DNA of 64,000 nt, taken from positions 1 through 64,000 of the forward strand of contig CAJXNI010000012.1 of assembly GCA_913057235.1 (NCBI GenBank). The letters are read 5' to 3'. Source of the DNA: an uncultured Bacteroidota bacterium. Lineage in GTDB: Bacteria > Bacteroidota > Bacteroidia > Flavobacteriales > Schleiferiaceae. The position numbers and the translations under genes were made by a program. The notes under the pieces are model-generated. The model did not search any database and had not been told where the DNA came from. It worked only from the letters and a program-made list of their open reading frames with translations. Position 1 is the stretch's first letter; every line of letters starts with the position of its first letter. Shown here in pieces: positions 40,275-49,809 of this stretch.

Positions 40275-41552
40275 TTACAATTCCAAAGCACGTTTTACCA
40301 CGTCATCACCACCCATAAGCAGTTCAGTGGGGTTTTCAAGCGCTTCTTTCACCGCCACTAAAAAGCCAACCGATTCACGGCCATCAATTACCCGGTGATC
40401 GTAACTCAAAGCTACGTACATAATGGGGCGCACGTCAATTTTGCCATCAATGGCAACGGGGCGCTCTACAATGTTGTGCATGCCCAAAATGGCACTTTGC
40501 GGAGGGTTAATAATGGGCGTAGAAAGCATGGAGCCAAAAACTCCCCCGTTGGTAATGGTAAAGGTGCCTCCAGTCATTTCGTCTACGGTAATTTTGCCAT
40601 CACGCACGCGGGTTGCCAGGCGTTTCACTTCTTTCTCCACCCCGGCAAAACTCATATTTTCGGCATTGCGTAACACGGGCACCATCAAACCTTTGGGGCC
40701 GCTTACCGCGATGCTCACATCGGCATAATCAAAGCTTACCAGCTCATCACCGTCAATCATGCTGTTTACCTGCGGAAATTCTTTGAGGGCACGGGTAACG
40801 GCTTTGGTGAAGAAACTCATAAAACCTAAACTCACCCCATGCTTGGTTTTAAAATCTTCTTTGTACTGGGCGCGCAGGTCAAAAATGGGTTTCATGTCTA
40901 CCTCATTAAAGGTGGTTAACATGGCGGTTTCATTCTTCACCGATACCAACCTGCTGGCCAACCTTCTGCGTAGTGAACTCATGCGCTTGCGCTCGCTGGG
41001 GCGGGCTGCGTTTCCGGGAGATCCCATACTGGCTTCGGCCTTAAGGGCATCTTCTTTAGTGATGCGACCATCGCGGCCAGTACCGGTTACCTCTTTGGGG
41101 TCAATATTTTTTTCGTTTAAAATCTTTTTGGCAGCCGGTGAAGCTGAACCCGTTGCATAGGTTTGCTTGGCATCACTTTTTGCTGCCTCTTTTTCACCAG
41201 ACTGGGCTTCTTCTTTTTTAGAACCGCCTTCCTGCTCATAGGCTTTAGCCTCAGAAGAAGACTTCTCTTCATCTTTATTCTTAGAATCTCCACCACCGGA
41301 GCCTTCGGGCGCTTTTGCGTCAGTATCAATGGTGGCAATCACCTGGCCCACGGCTACCTCTTCGCCTTCTTCAGCCTTAATGGAAATAACTCCCGCTTCT
41401 TCGGCCGGTAGCGCCAAAGTAGCTTTGTCTGAGTCTATTTCTGCTATTTCTTGATCACGCTCTACGTAGTCGCCATCTGAGACTAACCAACTGGCTATTT
41501 CTACTTCAGAAACGGATTCACCGGGTGAGGGAACTTTTACTTCTATACTCAT
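40275..41552 (-). CDS. sucB: 2-oxoglutarate dehydrogenase E2, dihydrolipoyllysine succinyltransferase
   Basis: 425 aa. One N-terminal lipoyl domain with the lipoylated Lys43 in IDSDKATL, then an Ala/Glu/Ser-rich flexible linker (~80-135), a peripheral E3-binding domain ([19 protein letters not shown]), and the catalytic acyltransferase domain ending with [16 protein letters not shown] (catalytic His and Asp). It transfers succinyl from lipoate to CoA. It lies 18 bases downstream of sucA, forming the operon sucA-sucB. No E3 gene is adjacent. Confidence 0.95.
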   Translation of the reverse strand: MSIEVKVPSPGESVSEVEIASWLVSDGDYVERDQEIAEIDSDKATLALPAEEAGVISIKAEEGEEVAVGQVIATIDTDAKAPEGSGGGDSKNKDEEKSSSEAKAYEQEGGSKKEEAQSGEKEAAKSDAKQTYATGSASPAAKKILNEKNIDPKEVTGTGRDGRITKEDALKAEASMGSPGNAARPSERKRMSSLRRRLASRLVSVKNETAMLTTFNEVDMKPIFDLRAQYKEDFKTKHGVSLGFMSFFTKAVTRALKEFPQVNSMIDGDELVSFDYADVSIAVSGPKGLMVPVLRNAENMSFAGVEKEVKRLATRVRDGKITVDEMTGGTFTITNGGVFGSMLSTPIINPPQSAILGMHNIVERPVAIDGKIDVRPIMYVALSYDHRVIDGRESVGFLVAVKEALENPTELLMGGDDVVKRALEL

Positions 41553-41570
41553 GGTTGTGGGATGCTATTC

Positions 41571-44333
41571 TTATGCGTTAAAAATATTATTAATTAATTC
41601 TTCTTGCCTGGCCATGGCCAACTGTGGTGAACCGGCAGCCGTACTGGCGCTGGCTGGCGTAGTAATGAGGTCTTTAATTTCTTTTGGAAAGTTTAATTTG
41701 ATGTAGGAAGCGGCTCCCATATTTTTAGGTTCTTCCTGCGCCCAGTAAAGCTCTTGAACGTTGGGGTAGCTTTTCACCAACTCTTCTATTCTTTTAGCGG
41801 GTAAGGGGTAGAGTTGCTCTAGGCGGATAAAAGCTCTATCGGTTTTCTTTTGGTCTTCCCGAGCTTTATCAATGTCGTAGTAGAGTTTACCGCTTACAAA
41901 AAACAGCTTTTTCACTTTCTTCTTGTCCTCAATCATGGGGTCGTCCAAAAGGGTTTCAAACTGACCGTTGGCCAAATCTTCCAGCGGAGAAACTACCTTT
42001 GGGTGGCGCAGCAAGCTCTTGGGGCTCATCACTACCAAGGGTTTCCTAAAATCGCGCAGCATTTGCCTGCGTAGTAAGTGGTAAAAATTGGCCGGAGTGG
42101 TTACGTTTACCACCTGCATGTTTAGTTGGGCGCATTGCTGCAGCCAGCGTTCTAAACGGGCGCTACTGTGCTCAGCACCCTGACCTTCATAGCCATGGGG
42201 TAAATACAAGACTAAACCGTTTTGTACTTTCCACTTGTCTTCAGCAGCCGATAAAAACTGATCTACAATAATTTGTGCTCCGTTAAAGAAATCGCCAAAC
42301 TGGGCTTCCCAAATTACCAGGGTCTCAGGTGAAGCCATGGCGTAGCCATAGTCAAAACCTAAAACTCCGTACTCGCTTAAAAGGGAATTGTACACGGCAA
42401 AACGGCCTTCACGCCCTTCAATGTTATTCAAAAGCATGTGCTCCTCTTCAGAGTCTTCAACTTTTATAACCGCATGGCGGTGTGAGAAAGTACCGCGCTC
42501 AGAATCTTCTCCGCTTAAGCGCACATTATAGCCATCACTAATTAAAGTTCCATAGGCCAGCAACTCAGCCATGCCCCAATCTAGAGCGTTGCGGTCTTCT
42601 ACCATAGCCCAACGGTCGGCCATGAGCTTTTTTATCTTGGTAAAAAACTTTTTGTCTTCCGGCAGCGTGGTAATGGTTTTGGCTATGCCTTTAAGGCGAT
42701 CTAGGTCAAAAGTGGTATCAATTTCCTGATCAAAGTCTTTCCATTCAGCCGCACGGTACTGCTCCCACTCATCTTTCATAAACTGCTTGATGGTGTTGCG
42801 CTCAATCTTTTTAGATTCATCAAAGCGCATTTCCAGTACCTCCTTAAACTCCCGCTCCAGGCCTTTAATAAAATCCTTGCCTATCACTCCGGCTTTTTCA
42901 AGCTTGTCACTGTAAATCTGCTTAGGGTTGGGGTGCTTACTAATAGCTTTGTACAGCACCGGTTGGGTAAAGCGTGGCTCATCGCCTTCATTGTGTCCGT
43001 ATTTACGGTAGCACAATAAATCAATGAAAATATCACGATTGTAACGCTGGCGGTACTCAATGGCAAAAAGCATGGTGTGAATCACCGCCTCCACGTCATC
43101 TCCGTTCACGTGCAGTACAGGAGCCAAAACGGTTTTAGCAATGTCGGTGCAGTAGGTGCTAGAGCGGGCATCCAGATAGTTAGTGGTAAAACCCACCTGA
43201 TTATTTATAACAATGTGAAGGGTGCCTCCGGTGCGGTAGCCTTCCAAACGCTCCATTTGCAACACTTCATACACTATACCCTGGGCGGCCACGGCAGCAT
43301 CACCGTGTATAAGAATGGGCATTACCTTGCTCTCATCCTTCTCATAATCGTTATTAATTTTTGCGCGGGTTATGCCCTCCACCACGGCATCTACCGCCTC
43401 TAGGTGACTTGGGTTGGGGGAAAGGTTCAGCTTTACATCTTTGCCGTTGTCTAAGGTTTTTTGCGAAGAATAGCCCAAGTGGTATTTTACATCACCGTCA
43501 AATTCATCCTCGGCAAATTTTTTCCCTTCAAACTCGCTAAAAATATCCCGTTGGGTTTTCCCGAAAATATTGGATAAAACATTTAATCGACCCCTGTGGG
43601 CCATGCCCATTACAAATTCCTCTACCCCGTGCTCACTGGCATGTTTGATGCCAAAATCAAGGGCCGGAATTAACGATTCAGCGCCTTCTATAGAAAAGCG
43701 CTTTTGGCCTACAAATTTTCTATTCAGAAAATTTTCAAAGGCTACCGCTTCATTTAATTTTTGAAGAATGCGTTTTTTATCGCTGTCAGAGTAATTGGGT
43801 TGGTTGTCATTTACGTGCAGCTTAGACTGTATCCACTTCACCTTTTCGTCATCGCGGATGTACATGTACTCTACCCCTATGCTTTGGCAGTAAGTGCGTT
43901 TTAGTTTGTCAATGATTTCCTGCAGGGTTTTAGAACCTTCAAAGCCAATTTCTTTGGCGGCTTGAAAAGTTTTTCCAAGATCCTCCTCGGTTAAACCGTA
44001 ATTATCTAAGGTTAGCTTGGGGTAGTACTCTCTGCGTGAGCGCACGGGGTTTGTTTCAGTAAAAAGATGCCCTCGATTGCGGTAATCGTCAATGAGGTCC
44101 AGCACTTGAAACTCCTTTCTGATTTCACGAACAATATCTTCATGGCTCATGGCCATGGCCACGGCATCCCCGTTTTGAGCAGCTTCTTCACCGTATTCTT
44201 CCAGCGCAAAATCATAGCCCTGAAAAAAAGCCCGCCAACTGGGCTCAATGGTATCGGGGCTACTTAAATATTGTTGGTAAAGATCGTCAATGAAAGTGGC
44301 GTGAACTCCTCCCAGAAAGGAAAATCTGTCCAT
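41571..44333 (-). CDS. sucA: 2-oxoglutarate dehydrogenase E1 component
   Basis: 920 aa, normal for OdhA/SucA. A short N-terminal E2-binding region (YLSSPDTIEPSWRAFFQGYDF), the ThDP-binding fold with MGMAHRGRLNVLSNIFGK, IHGDAAVAAQGIVYE, and the DLLCYRKYGHNEGDEP segment, and a C-terminal domain with YLPHGYEGQGAEHSSAR. It decarboxylates 2-oxoglutarate and passes succinyl to E2. The first gene of the sucA-sucB operon. With korAB, the organism has both the NAD-linked and the ferredoxin-linked route. Confidence 0.96.
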   Translation of the reverse strand: MDRFSFLGGVHATFIDDLYQQYLSSPDTIEPSWRAFFQGYDFALEEYGEEAAQNGDAVAMAMSHEDIVREIRKEFQVLDLIDDYRNRGHLFTETNPVRSRREYYPKLTLDNYGLTEEDLGKTFQAAKEIGFEGSKTLQEIIDKLKRTYCQSIGVEYMYIRDDEKVKWIQSKLHVNDNQPNYSDSDKKRILQKLNEAVAFENFLNRKFVGQKRFSIEGAESLIPALDFGIKHASEHGVEEFVMGMAHRGRLNVLSNIFGKTQRDIFSEFEGKKFAEDEFDGDVKYHLGYSSQKTLDNGKDVKLNLSPNPSHLEAVDAVVEGITRAKINNDYEKDESKVMPILIHGDAAVAAQGIVYEVLQMERLEGYRTGGTLHIVINNQVGFTTNYLDARSSTYCTDIAKTVLAPVLHVNGDDVEAVIHTMLFAIEYRQRYNRDIFIDLLCYRKYGHNEGDEPRFTQPVLYKAISKHPNPKQIYSDKLEKAGVIGKDFIKGLEREFKEVLEMRFDESKKIERNTIKQFMKDEWEQYRAAEWKDFDQEIDTTFDLDRLKGIAKTITTLPEDKKFFTKIKKLMADRWAMVEDRNALDWGMAELLAYGTLISDGYNVRLSGEDSERGTFSHRHAVIKVEDSEEEHMLLNNIEGREGRFAVYNSLLSEYGVLGFDYGYAMASPETLVIWEAQFGDFFNGAQIIVDQFLSAAEDKWKVQNGLVLYLPHGYEGQGAEHSSARLERWLQQCAQLNMQVVNVTTPANFYHLLRRQMLRDFRKPLVVMSPKSLLRHPKVVSPLEDLANGQFETLLDDPMIEDKKKVKKLFFVSGKLYYDIDKAREDQKKTDRAFIRLEQLYPLPAKRIEELVKSYPNVQELYWAQEEPKNMGAASYIKLNFPKEIKDLITTPASASTAAGSPQLAMARQEELINNIFNA

Positions 44334-44443
44334 GGTATATATGTAGGTCTTACAAAAATTTCTACAAAATTAACACAAATAAAATGGGTAGTTAGGTTAG
44401 GCTGAAATGTTTTGAAGGCACTTATTGAAATTTTCAATAATAG

Positions 44444-44451
44444 TAACTTTG
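44444..44451 (+). promoter_or_regulatory. -7 promoter element for the 44476 gene
   Basis: TAACTTTG, an exact TAnnTTTG match with a TTG at 44425-44427, 16 bases upstream, and 24 bases to the ATG at 44476. Confidence 0.65.
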
Positions 44452-44475
44452 TGTATCTTATTTCGTTACCCCATT

Positions 44476-45117
44476 ATGAAAAAGTTACTAGCCCTGCTCT
44501 TTGTCTTGGGTACCTGTCAGCTTTACGCTCAAAATGAGCGATTTAAAACTGGAGGAGGCCGCAGCCAAAACAACCAAGAGCAAGAACAAAAAGCACCGGA
44601 AAAAAAGAAGAAGAAAGCATTAAATGAAAGGCCCTTTCGGGATCGATTGGTTTTTGGGGGTGGATTAGGCCTATCTTTTGGCAATACCACGCAAATCATG
44701 CTGGCCCCGCAGGTGGGGTACCGCCAAACCGAGGATTTTATTTACGGGGTGGGCTTTATTTACAATTACCTTAATGTTAATGAAGTTTACAATGCGGGCA
44801 CCGGCCGCTGGGAGCCCATTGATTTTGAAAGTACCATTTATGGCCCTAACCTATTTGCTGATTATTTTTTATTTGACCAAGGGTTTGTGGGAGCCCAATT
44901 AGAAATTTTAAACTTTGATAGCTACGGTCTTAATAGCAACTCTGGCAACTTTGAGGTGAACAATATTTGGGGTACGGTTCTTTGGCTGGAAGGGGGCTAT
45001 TTGACGCGACTGGGTGGAAACTCTTTTGCGCAGATTGGCGTGCGTGTGAATCTGTTACACGGGGCAAACTCTCCTTACGGAAACTGGTGGTTGCCTATGA
45101 TTAGTTTTTTCTTTTAA
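44476..45117 (+). CDS. Outer membrane beta-barrel-like protein
   Basis: 213 aa from the ATG at 44476; an upstream ATG in frame lies ahead of the promoter and is rejected. Signal peptide MKKLLALLFVLGTCQLYAQ, then a polar Gln/Lys-rich linker (~20-50) and alternating hydrophobic strands ending in aromatic residues, with a terminal FFF, which suits a small outer membrane barrel. No enzyme motif. Single gene, between sucA and the 45119 gene on opposite strands, tail to tail with the latter (1-base gap). Confidence 0.65.
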   Translation: MKKLLALLFVLGTCQLYAQNERFKTGGGRSQNNQEQEQKAPEKKKKKALNERPFRDRLVFGGGLGLSFGNTTQIMLAPQVGYRQTEDFIYGVGFIYNYLNVNEVYNAGTGRWEPIDFESTIYGPNLFADYFLFDQGFVGAQLEILNFDSYGLNSNSGNFEVNNIWGTVLWLEGGYLTRLGGNSFAQIGVRVNLLHGANSPYGNWWLPMISFFF

Positions 45118-45118
45118 C

Positions 45119-45424
45119 CTAAAGTTTGCCGGAATACTGTGCTCTAAAGATTACTTTTTGGGCTTCCCGCTCTAAGATTTGCAAAGCCAATTGCTCAAAA
45201 CCTCTCTGTGGCGGGGCTTGCACTTTCTTTTCTGACAAGTCAATCCGATAAAGCACCTCTGCCAACTGCTGTGTATGCTCTTGCAACCAATGGCTAAGCC
45301 ACACCAGTAGATCCTTTTCAGGAATCTGCTCTACAGAAAGCCTTAAATCTTTGGCCAGCTGTTGGCGCAGCGCCTCCTTTAATTGCGGTTTGTCTTTTTT
45401 TAGTTGCAGCCAGGCATTGGGCAT
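45119..45424 (-). CDS. Small helical protein of unknown function
   Basis: 101 aa from the ATG at 45424, chosen because it avoids running into the polyprenyl synthetase gene; a longer frame to 45466 would overlap it by 32 bases. All-helical and charged (QLKKDKPQLKEALRQQLAKDLRL, LSHWLQEHTQQLAEVLYRIDLSEK), with no signal peptide or Cys. It lies 10 bases downstream of the polyprenyl synthetase gene, on the same strand, so it is probably co-transcribed. Not recognised. Confidence 0.6.
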   Translation of the reverse strand: MPNAWLQLKKDKPQLKEALRQQLAKDLRLSVEQIPEKDLLVWLSHWLQEHTQQLAEVLYRIDLSEKKVQAPPQRGFEQLALQILEREAQKVIFRAQYSGKL

Positions 45425-45434
45425 GGGTTTGCTT

Positions 45435-46397
45435 TTAGCGATCTCGGTGCGCCAGCCACGTGGCAAATTCTTTCAGTTGCTCGGCTACAGCCTGATTTGA
45501 ACCAGCCGCGTTTTTTAAGGCATCGTGGGCTTCCCCTAAGAAAAAATCACGTTTTTCAATGGCCTTTGATCGGGCGCCACTTTCAACAAACAACTTTTGC
45601 CAGGCCTGCACTTTCGCATCGCCCGAAAGGGCAGACTGCGTAAGCGCCTCGGTGCCTTTAGGATCTAATTCACGGGCATAAATGCGCAAAAGGGTTTTCT
45701 TGTCTTGCAGAATATCGCCTCCTACTTTTTTACCAAACTTAGAGGGGTCGCCAAAAGCGTCCAGTAAATCATCCTGCACCTGAAAGGCAAGCCCGGCATT
45801 TATGCCAAAGTGGTAAAGGCTGTGCGCCTTGGCCTCAGTGGCACGCCCTACCAGCGCGCCTATTTTTAAAGCGGCTCCTAGAAGCACGGCTGTTTTGAGG
45901 CGAATCATTTCGATGTAATCATCCTCGGCAACAGATTCCATCCTTTCAAAACTCATGTCTAGTTGCTGGCCTTCGCAAATTTCCAGAGCCGTACTTGAAA
46001 AGCATTTGAGCACTTTAGGGAGTATGGCTTTATCTACCTTAGCAACGTATTGGTATGCTTTTACCAGCATGGCGTCTCCCGCTAAAATGGCGATGTTGGT
46101 GTTCCATTTTTCATGCACCGTTTTCTTGCCCCTCCTTACCGGAGCTTCGTCCATAATATCATCATGTACCAAGCTAAAATTGTGAAAAACCTCAATACCC
46201 AGGGCGGGCAATAAGGCCTCTTCCAGCTCCCCGTTAAAAAGATCGCATCCCGCCAAGGTTAAAGCAGGCCGCAACCGCTTACCACCTAAGGCCAAAATAT
46301 AGGAAATGGGCTGATACAGCTCTTGCGGCTCATGATCAAAATCCTGCCGGGCTAGGGTGTTCTCCAAAAGACGCTGGTAGCGCTTGAAATCCTGCAT
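45435..46397 (-). CDS. Polyprenyl (trans-isoprenyl) diphosphate synthase
   Basis: 320 aa. First Asp-rich motif DDIMDEAPVRRG, second motif region with QVQDDLLDAFGD, and the GGDILQDKKTLL segment. It condenses isopentenyl diphosphate onto an allylic primer; the chain length (quinone side chain or undecaprenyl-like) cannot be told from these motifs. It starts 0 bases after rfbA ends (adjacent), so the gene order rfbA-synthase-small helical protein is one unit. Confidence 0.92.
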   Translation of the reverse strand: MQDFKRYQRLLENTLARQDFDHEPQELYQPISYILALGGKRLRPALTLAGCDLFNGELEEALLPALGIEVFHNFSLVHDDIMDEAPVRRGKKTVHEKWNTNIAILAGDAMLVKAYQYVAKVDKAILPKVLKCFSSTALEICEGQQLDMSFERMESVAEDDYIEMIRLKTAVLLGAALKIGALVGRATEAKAHSLYHFGINAGLAFQVQDDLLDAFGDPSKFGKKVGGDILQDKKTLLRIYARELDPKGTEALTQSALSGDAKVQAWQKLFVESGARSKAIEKRDFFLGEAHDALKNAAGSNQAVAEQLKEFATWLAHRDR

Positions 46398-47267
46398 TTA
46401 GTCTTGCTCTTCAATTAAATCTAAGAGATACTTTCCGTAGCCACTTTTGAGCAAGGGCTGCGCAATTTCCCGTACCTCACTGGCTGTAATGAAGCCTTGG
46501 CGGTAGGCAATCTCTTCAATGCAGCCCACGCTAAAGCCCTGGCGCTCTTCAATTACCTGTACAAACTGACCGGCCTGCATAAGACTTGGGAAAGTGCCCG
46601 TATCTAACCAAGCCGTACCACGGTCTAAAATTCCCACCTGCAATTGACCCATTTCCAGGTACTTTTTATTCACATCAGTAATTTCATACTCACCTCGGGC
46701 CGAAGGCTCTAGATTTTTTGCAATTTCTACCACCTGATTATCGTAGAAATACAAACCTGGTACCGCATAGCGCGACTTAGGTTTGGCCGGCTTTTCTTCA
46801 ATAGAGCGTGCCTTCAAATTCTCGTCAAAATCTACTACCCCATAGCGTTCCGGGTCACTCACTTGGTAAGCAAATACTACCCCTCCTTTAGGATCTCGGC
46901 TGTCTTTTAACAATTGCTCCATTTCAGTGCCGTAAAAAATGTTATCGCCTAATACCAGGGCTACACTGTCATCGCCAATAAATTTCTCACCTAATACAAA
47001 AGCCTGGGCCAGGCCATTGGGTTCTTCCTGTACCGTGTAGCTAAAAGAACAACCTATGCGGCTACCATCTCCTAAAAGCTTTTTAAAGAGGGGCATGTCA
47101 TGCGGAGTGGAAATAATCAGTATTTCCCGAATACCCGCCTGCATGAGCGTACTTAAAGGGTAGTAAATCATGGGCTTATCGTAAACCGGCATGAGTTGTT
47201 TACTTACGGCAACGGTTAGAGGGTGTAAACGCGTGCCAGAACCTCCGGCTAGAATTATACCTTTCAT
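46398..47267 (-). CDS. rfbA: Glucose-1-phosphate thymidylyltransferase
   Basis: 289 aa. [37 protein letters not shown] is the nucleotidyltransferase signature, VLGDNIFYG follows, and [16 protein letters not shown] is typical of RmlA/RfbA. It makes dTDP-glucose for dTDP-rhamnose or related surface sugars. The other rml genes are not in the window. It lies directly upstream of the polyprenyl synthase gene and 16 bases after the RND transporter gene. Confidence 0.95.
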   Translation of the reverse strand: MKGIILAGGSGTRLHPLTVAVSKQLMPVYDKPMIYYPLSTLMQAGIREILIISTPHDMPLFKKLLGDGSRIGCSFSYTVQEEPNGLAQAFVLGEKFIGDDSVALVLGDNIFYGTEMEQLLKDSRDPKGGVVFAYQVSDPERYGVVDFDENLKARSIEEKPAKPKSRYAVPGLYFYDNQVVEIAKNLEPSARGEYEITDVNKKYLEMGQLQVGILDRGTAWLDTGTFPSLMQAGQFVQVIEERQGFSVGCIEEIAYRQGFITASEVREIAQPLLKSGYGKYLLDLIEEQD

Positions 47268-47283
47268 AGTGTTTGTTTGTGGT

Positions 47284-49662
47284 TTATTTATCTTCTATCA
47301 CAGCCTGTTCGTATTCGTCATCTTCGCCCTCATCATAAATAGAAATGTAGGATTCTGTAAATGACTTACTAATGATTAGACGCTCAAAACTAAGCAATAA
47401 TGTAGGTAACAACAGCAAGTTCCCAATCATGGCTACAATTAGGGTAATACTTACCAAAACACCCAGCGCTACAATGCCGCCAAAGCTAGATGCTGTAAAT
47501 ACACTAAAGCCAAAAAAGAGCACTATGCTGGTGTAAAACATGCTTACCCCGGTTTCCCGGATGGCCCTTAAAACCGACTGCCCAATATTTTGCCGGGTTT
47601 GCTTGAGCTCTTGCCGGTATTTGGCCAAAAAGTGAATGGTGTCGTCTACCGAAATACCAAAAGCCACACTGAATACCAAAATGGTGGAAGGCTTTAAGGG
47701 GATACCAAAGTAGCCCATAATAGCTGCGGTTAGTAAAAGGGGAAAAAGGTTAGGCACCAGTGACACCAGCACCATAGCCAGCGACCGAAATATGATGGCC
47801 ATAACCAAGGCAATGACGCTAATGGCCAAGCTAAGACTAATCAATAAATTTTTAATTAAATAGACCGTACCACGCTGAAACACCATCCAGGCCCCGGTAA
47901 CGGTAACCCCGTACCGCTCTTGCGGAAAGATACGGACAATGTTGCTATTTAGAGCCTCCTTGAGGTATGTGCTTTCTTCTTTGCCCATATCCTTAACCTG
48001 CAAAGAAATTCGGGCGTAACGCCCCGTGCTGTCTACCATAGATTTGAGCACCCCGCTCTGCCCTAAATCTCCGGTTGGTAAATAACTTTGCATAAAGGTG
48101 CGCTCCTGGCTAGTGGGCAGCGCATAAAAATCGGGGTTACCCCGATAGTAGGCCTGCTTGGCAAATTTCAGTCCATTCACCAAACTAAGGCTCTTGCCCA
48201 AGCCGGGCAATTTGGCCAAAGTGTCTTGCAGCTGTTCCATCCGCTTGAGCGTGCTACTTTTATACACGCCTCCTTTGCGCCTGGTGTCTACCACAATTTC
48301 CAGAGGCATTACGCCATTAAAGCGCTCTTCAAAAAACTTTAAATCCTTGAGAAGAGGGTCTGATTTTTTAAATTCCTCAGTGAGATTACCGGTGGTATAA
48401 ATTTGTTTGATACCAAAAGCGGCCACGACTAACAACACCACTAAAGCCGCATAAATAATTTTGCGATTGTACATGGTGTTATGGATTAAAAAGTTGATGA
48501 AGCCCTTTACCCATTTTTGATCTAAGTGCTTGTAATGCCGCACTTTTGGAGGTTTTCTAAAGCTGTAATAAATAGGAATGAGTACCAGAGATATGGCAAA
48601 AACCACCATAATATTTAAAGAAGCTACTACACCAAACTCTTTAAGCACCACGCTATCGGTTAAAATAAGCGAAGCAAAGCCCAGAGCGGTGGTAGCATTT
48701 GTCATGAAAGTGGCCGCCCCTATTTTGCGTATAACGCGCTGCAGGGCCAATATTCTACGGCCGTGGTTCTTATACTCGTTGTGGTATTTATTGATGAGAA
48801 AAATACAGTTAGGTACGCCAATAACAATAACTAAAGTAGGCACCAGACTGGAGAGCATACTTATTTCATAGTCAAGCACAGAAATGAGTCCAAAGGCCCA
48901 AAAGACGCCCAGAATTACTACCGCAATGGATATAAACATGGCCGTAAAGCTGCGCAGAAAAATGAGCAGAATTATGGAGGTAACCAGCAATGCTAATCCT
49001 ACCAAAAGGAATATTTCACGGCTTACTTTCTCTGTATTAGCCATGCGAATGTGCGGCAAGCCACTAATCTTAAAGTCGCGGCCGGTAGCAGCCTCTGTTT
49101 CTTCTACCACCACCAGCACTTCTTTTACAATGCGCACAATATTACTATCATACAGCATGGTAGGTTTAAGTTGCACCAGCATAAGGGGTACCTGCCCATC
49201 TTGGCTGGCTAAAAGCCCTTGATAAAAGGGCATGTTTTCAAAGTCTTGCGCAGCCGCGGCTAAATCAGGCGCGCTGTCAGTGGGGAGTATGGGGGCGTAC
49301 TCCAGTTTTTGGAGGGAATCATTACGCCTGAGCTTAATGGCATTAATTGGCGACACCACCCCAGCAATACCCTCAATGCCTCCTAAAGATTCTTGCAGAC
49401 CTTGCCACAAGACAAAGTTTTCTGCTTCAAAAACGTTGAAGCTATCGGCAGAAACCACAATAGTGTTGCCCACCTGATTAAAACGTTCTCTAAAAACATC
49501 ATAATCTACTTGGGTACTATCTGTTTTGGGGAGTAAACGCGAGAACTTAAAGCTTACTTGCACAAATTGGCCCTGGTAGGCCATAAAAAAAGAGGTGGCT
49601 ACAATGGCCACCAGCCACGCAATTCTATTGCGTAAAATTAACCGGGCAATAAATGTAAACAT
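47284..49662 (-). CDS. RND/MMPL-family transporter with two SSD-like halves
   Basis: 792 aa. A TM near 13-30, a large extracytoplasmic loop, a block of about five TMs around ~215-370 ([20 protein letters not shown]), a second loop, and another block at ~620-770 ([20 protein letters not shown], with [20 protein letters not shown]). This is the pseudo-twofold RND/MMPL (sterol-sensing-domain-like) layout without a separate adaptor. It could export lipids or hopanoids, but the cargo is unknown. Co-oriented with rfbA after 16 bases. Confidence 0.88.
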   Translation of the reverse strand: MFTFIARLILRNRIAWLVAIVATSFFMAYQGQFVQVSFKFSRLLPKTDSTQVDYDVFRERFNQVGNTIVVSADSFNVFEAENFVLWQGLQESLGGIEGIAGVVSPINAIKLRRNDSLQKLEYAPILPTDSAPDLAAAAQDFENMPFYQGLLASQDGQVPLMLVQLKPTMLYDSNIVRIVKEVLVVVEETEAATGRDFKISGLPHIRMANTEKVSREIFLLVGLALLVTSIILLIFLRSFTAMFISIAVVILGVFWAFGLISVLDYEISMLSSLVPTLVIVIGVPNCIFLINKYHNEYKNHGRRILALQRVIRKIGAATFMTNATTALGFASLILTDSVVLKEFGVVASLNIMVVFAISLVLIPIYYSFRKPPKVRHYKHLDQKWVKGFINFLIHNTMYNRKIIYAALVVLLVVAAFGIKQIYTTGNLTEEFKKSDPLLKDLKFFEERFNGVMPLEIVVDTRRKGGVYKSSTLKRMEQLQDTLAKLPGLGKSLSLVNGLKFAKQAYYRGNPDFYALPTSQERTFMQSYLPTGDLGQSGVLKSMVDSTGRYARISLQVKDMGKEESTYLKEALNSNIVRIFPQERYGVTVTGAWMVFQRGTVYLIKNLLISLSLAISVIALVMAIIFRSLAMVLVSLVPNLFPLLLTAAIMGYFGIPLKPSTILVFSVAFGISVDDTIHFLAKYRQELKQTRQNIGQSVLRAIRETGVSMFYTSIVLFFGFSVFTASSFGGIVALGVLVSITLIVAMIGNLLLLPTLLLSFERLIISKSFTESYISIYDEGEDDEYEQAVIEDK

Positions 49663-49809
49663 GTATGCGGACCAGTGGCGTTAAAAATTGCGGCAAAAAT
49701 ATAAATTTAGACTACCTAACCCAGACCCCTTTCATGATCAATTGTTTACGGTAAGGTTTTTAAATCTGGCACTGTAGTTTTACCAACTGTTTAGGTAGAC
49801 CACTCTGCT

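Noticed and set aside
39984-40361. An open frame of about 125 codons on the plus strand
   Set aside because: It runs through the repeat element, the terminator and the antisense of sucB, with no protein-like composition.
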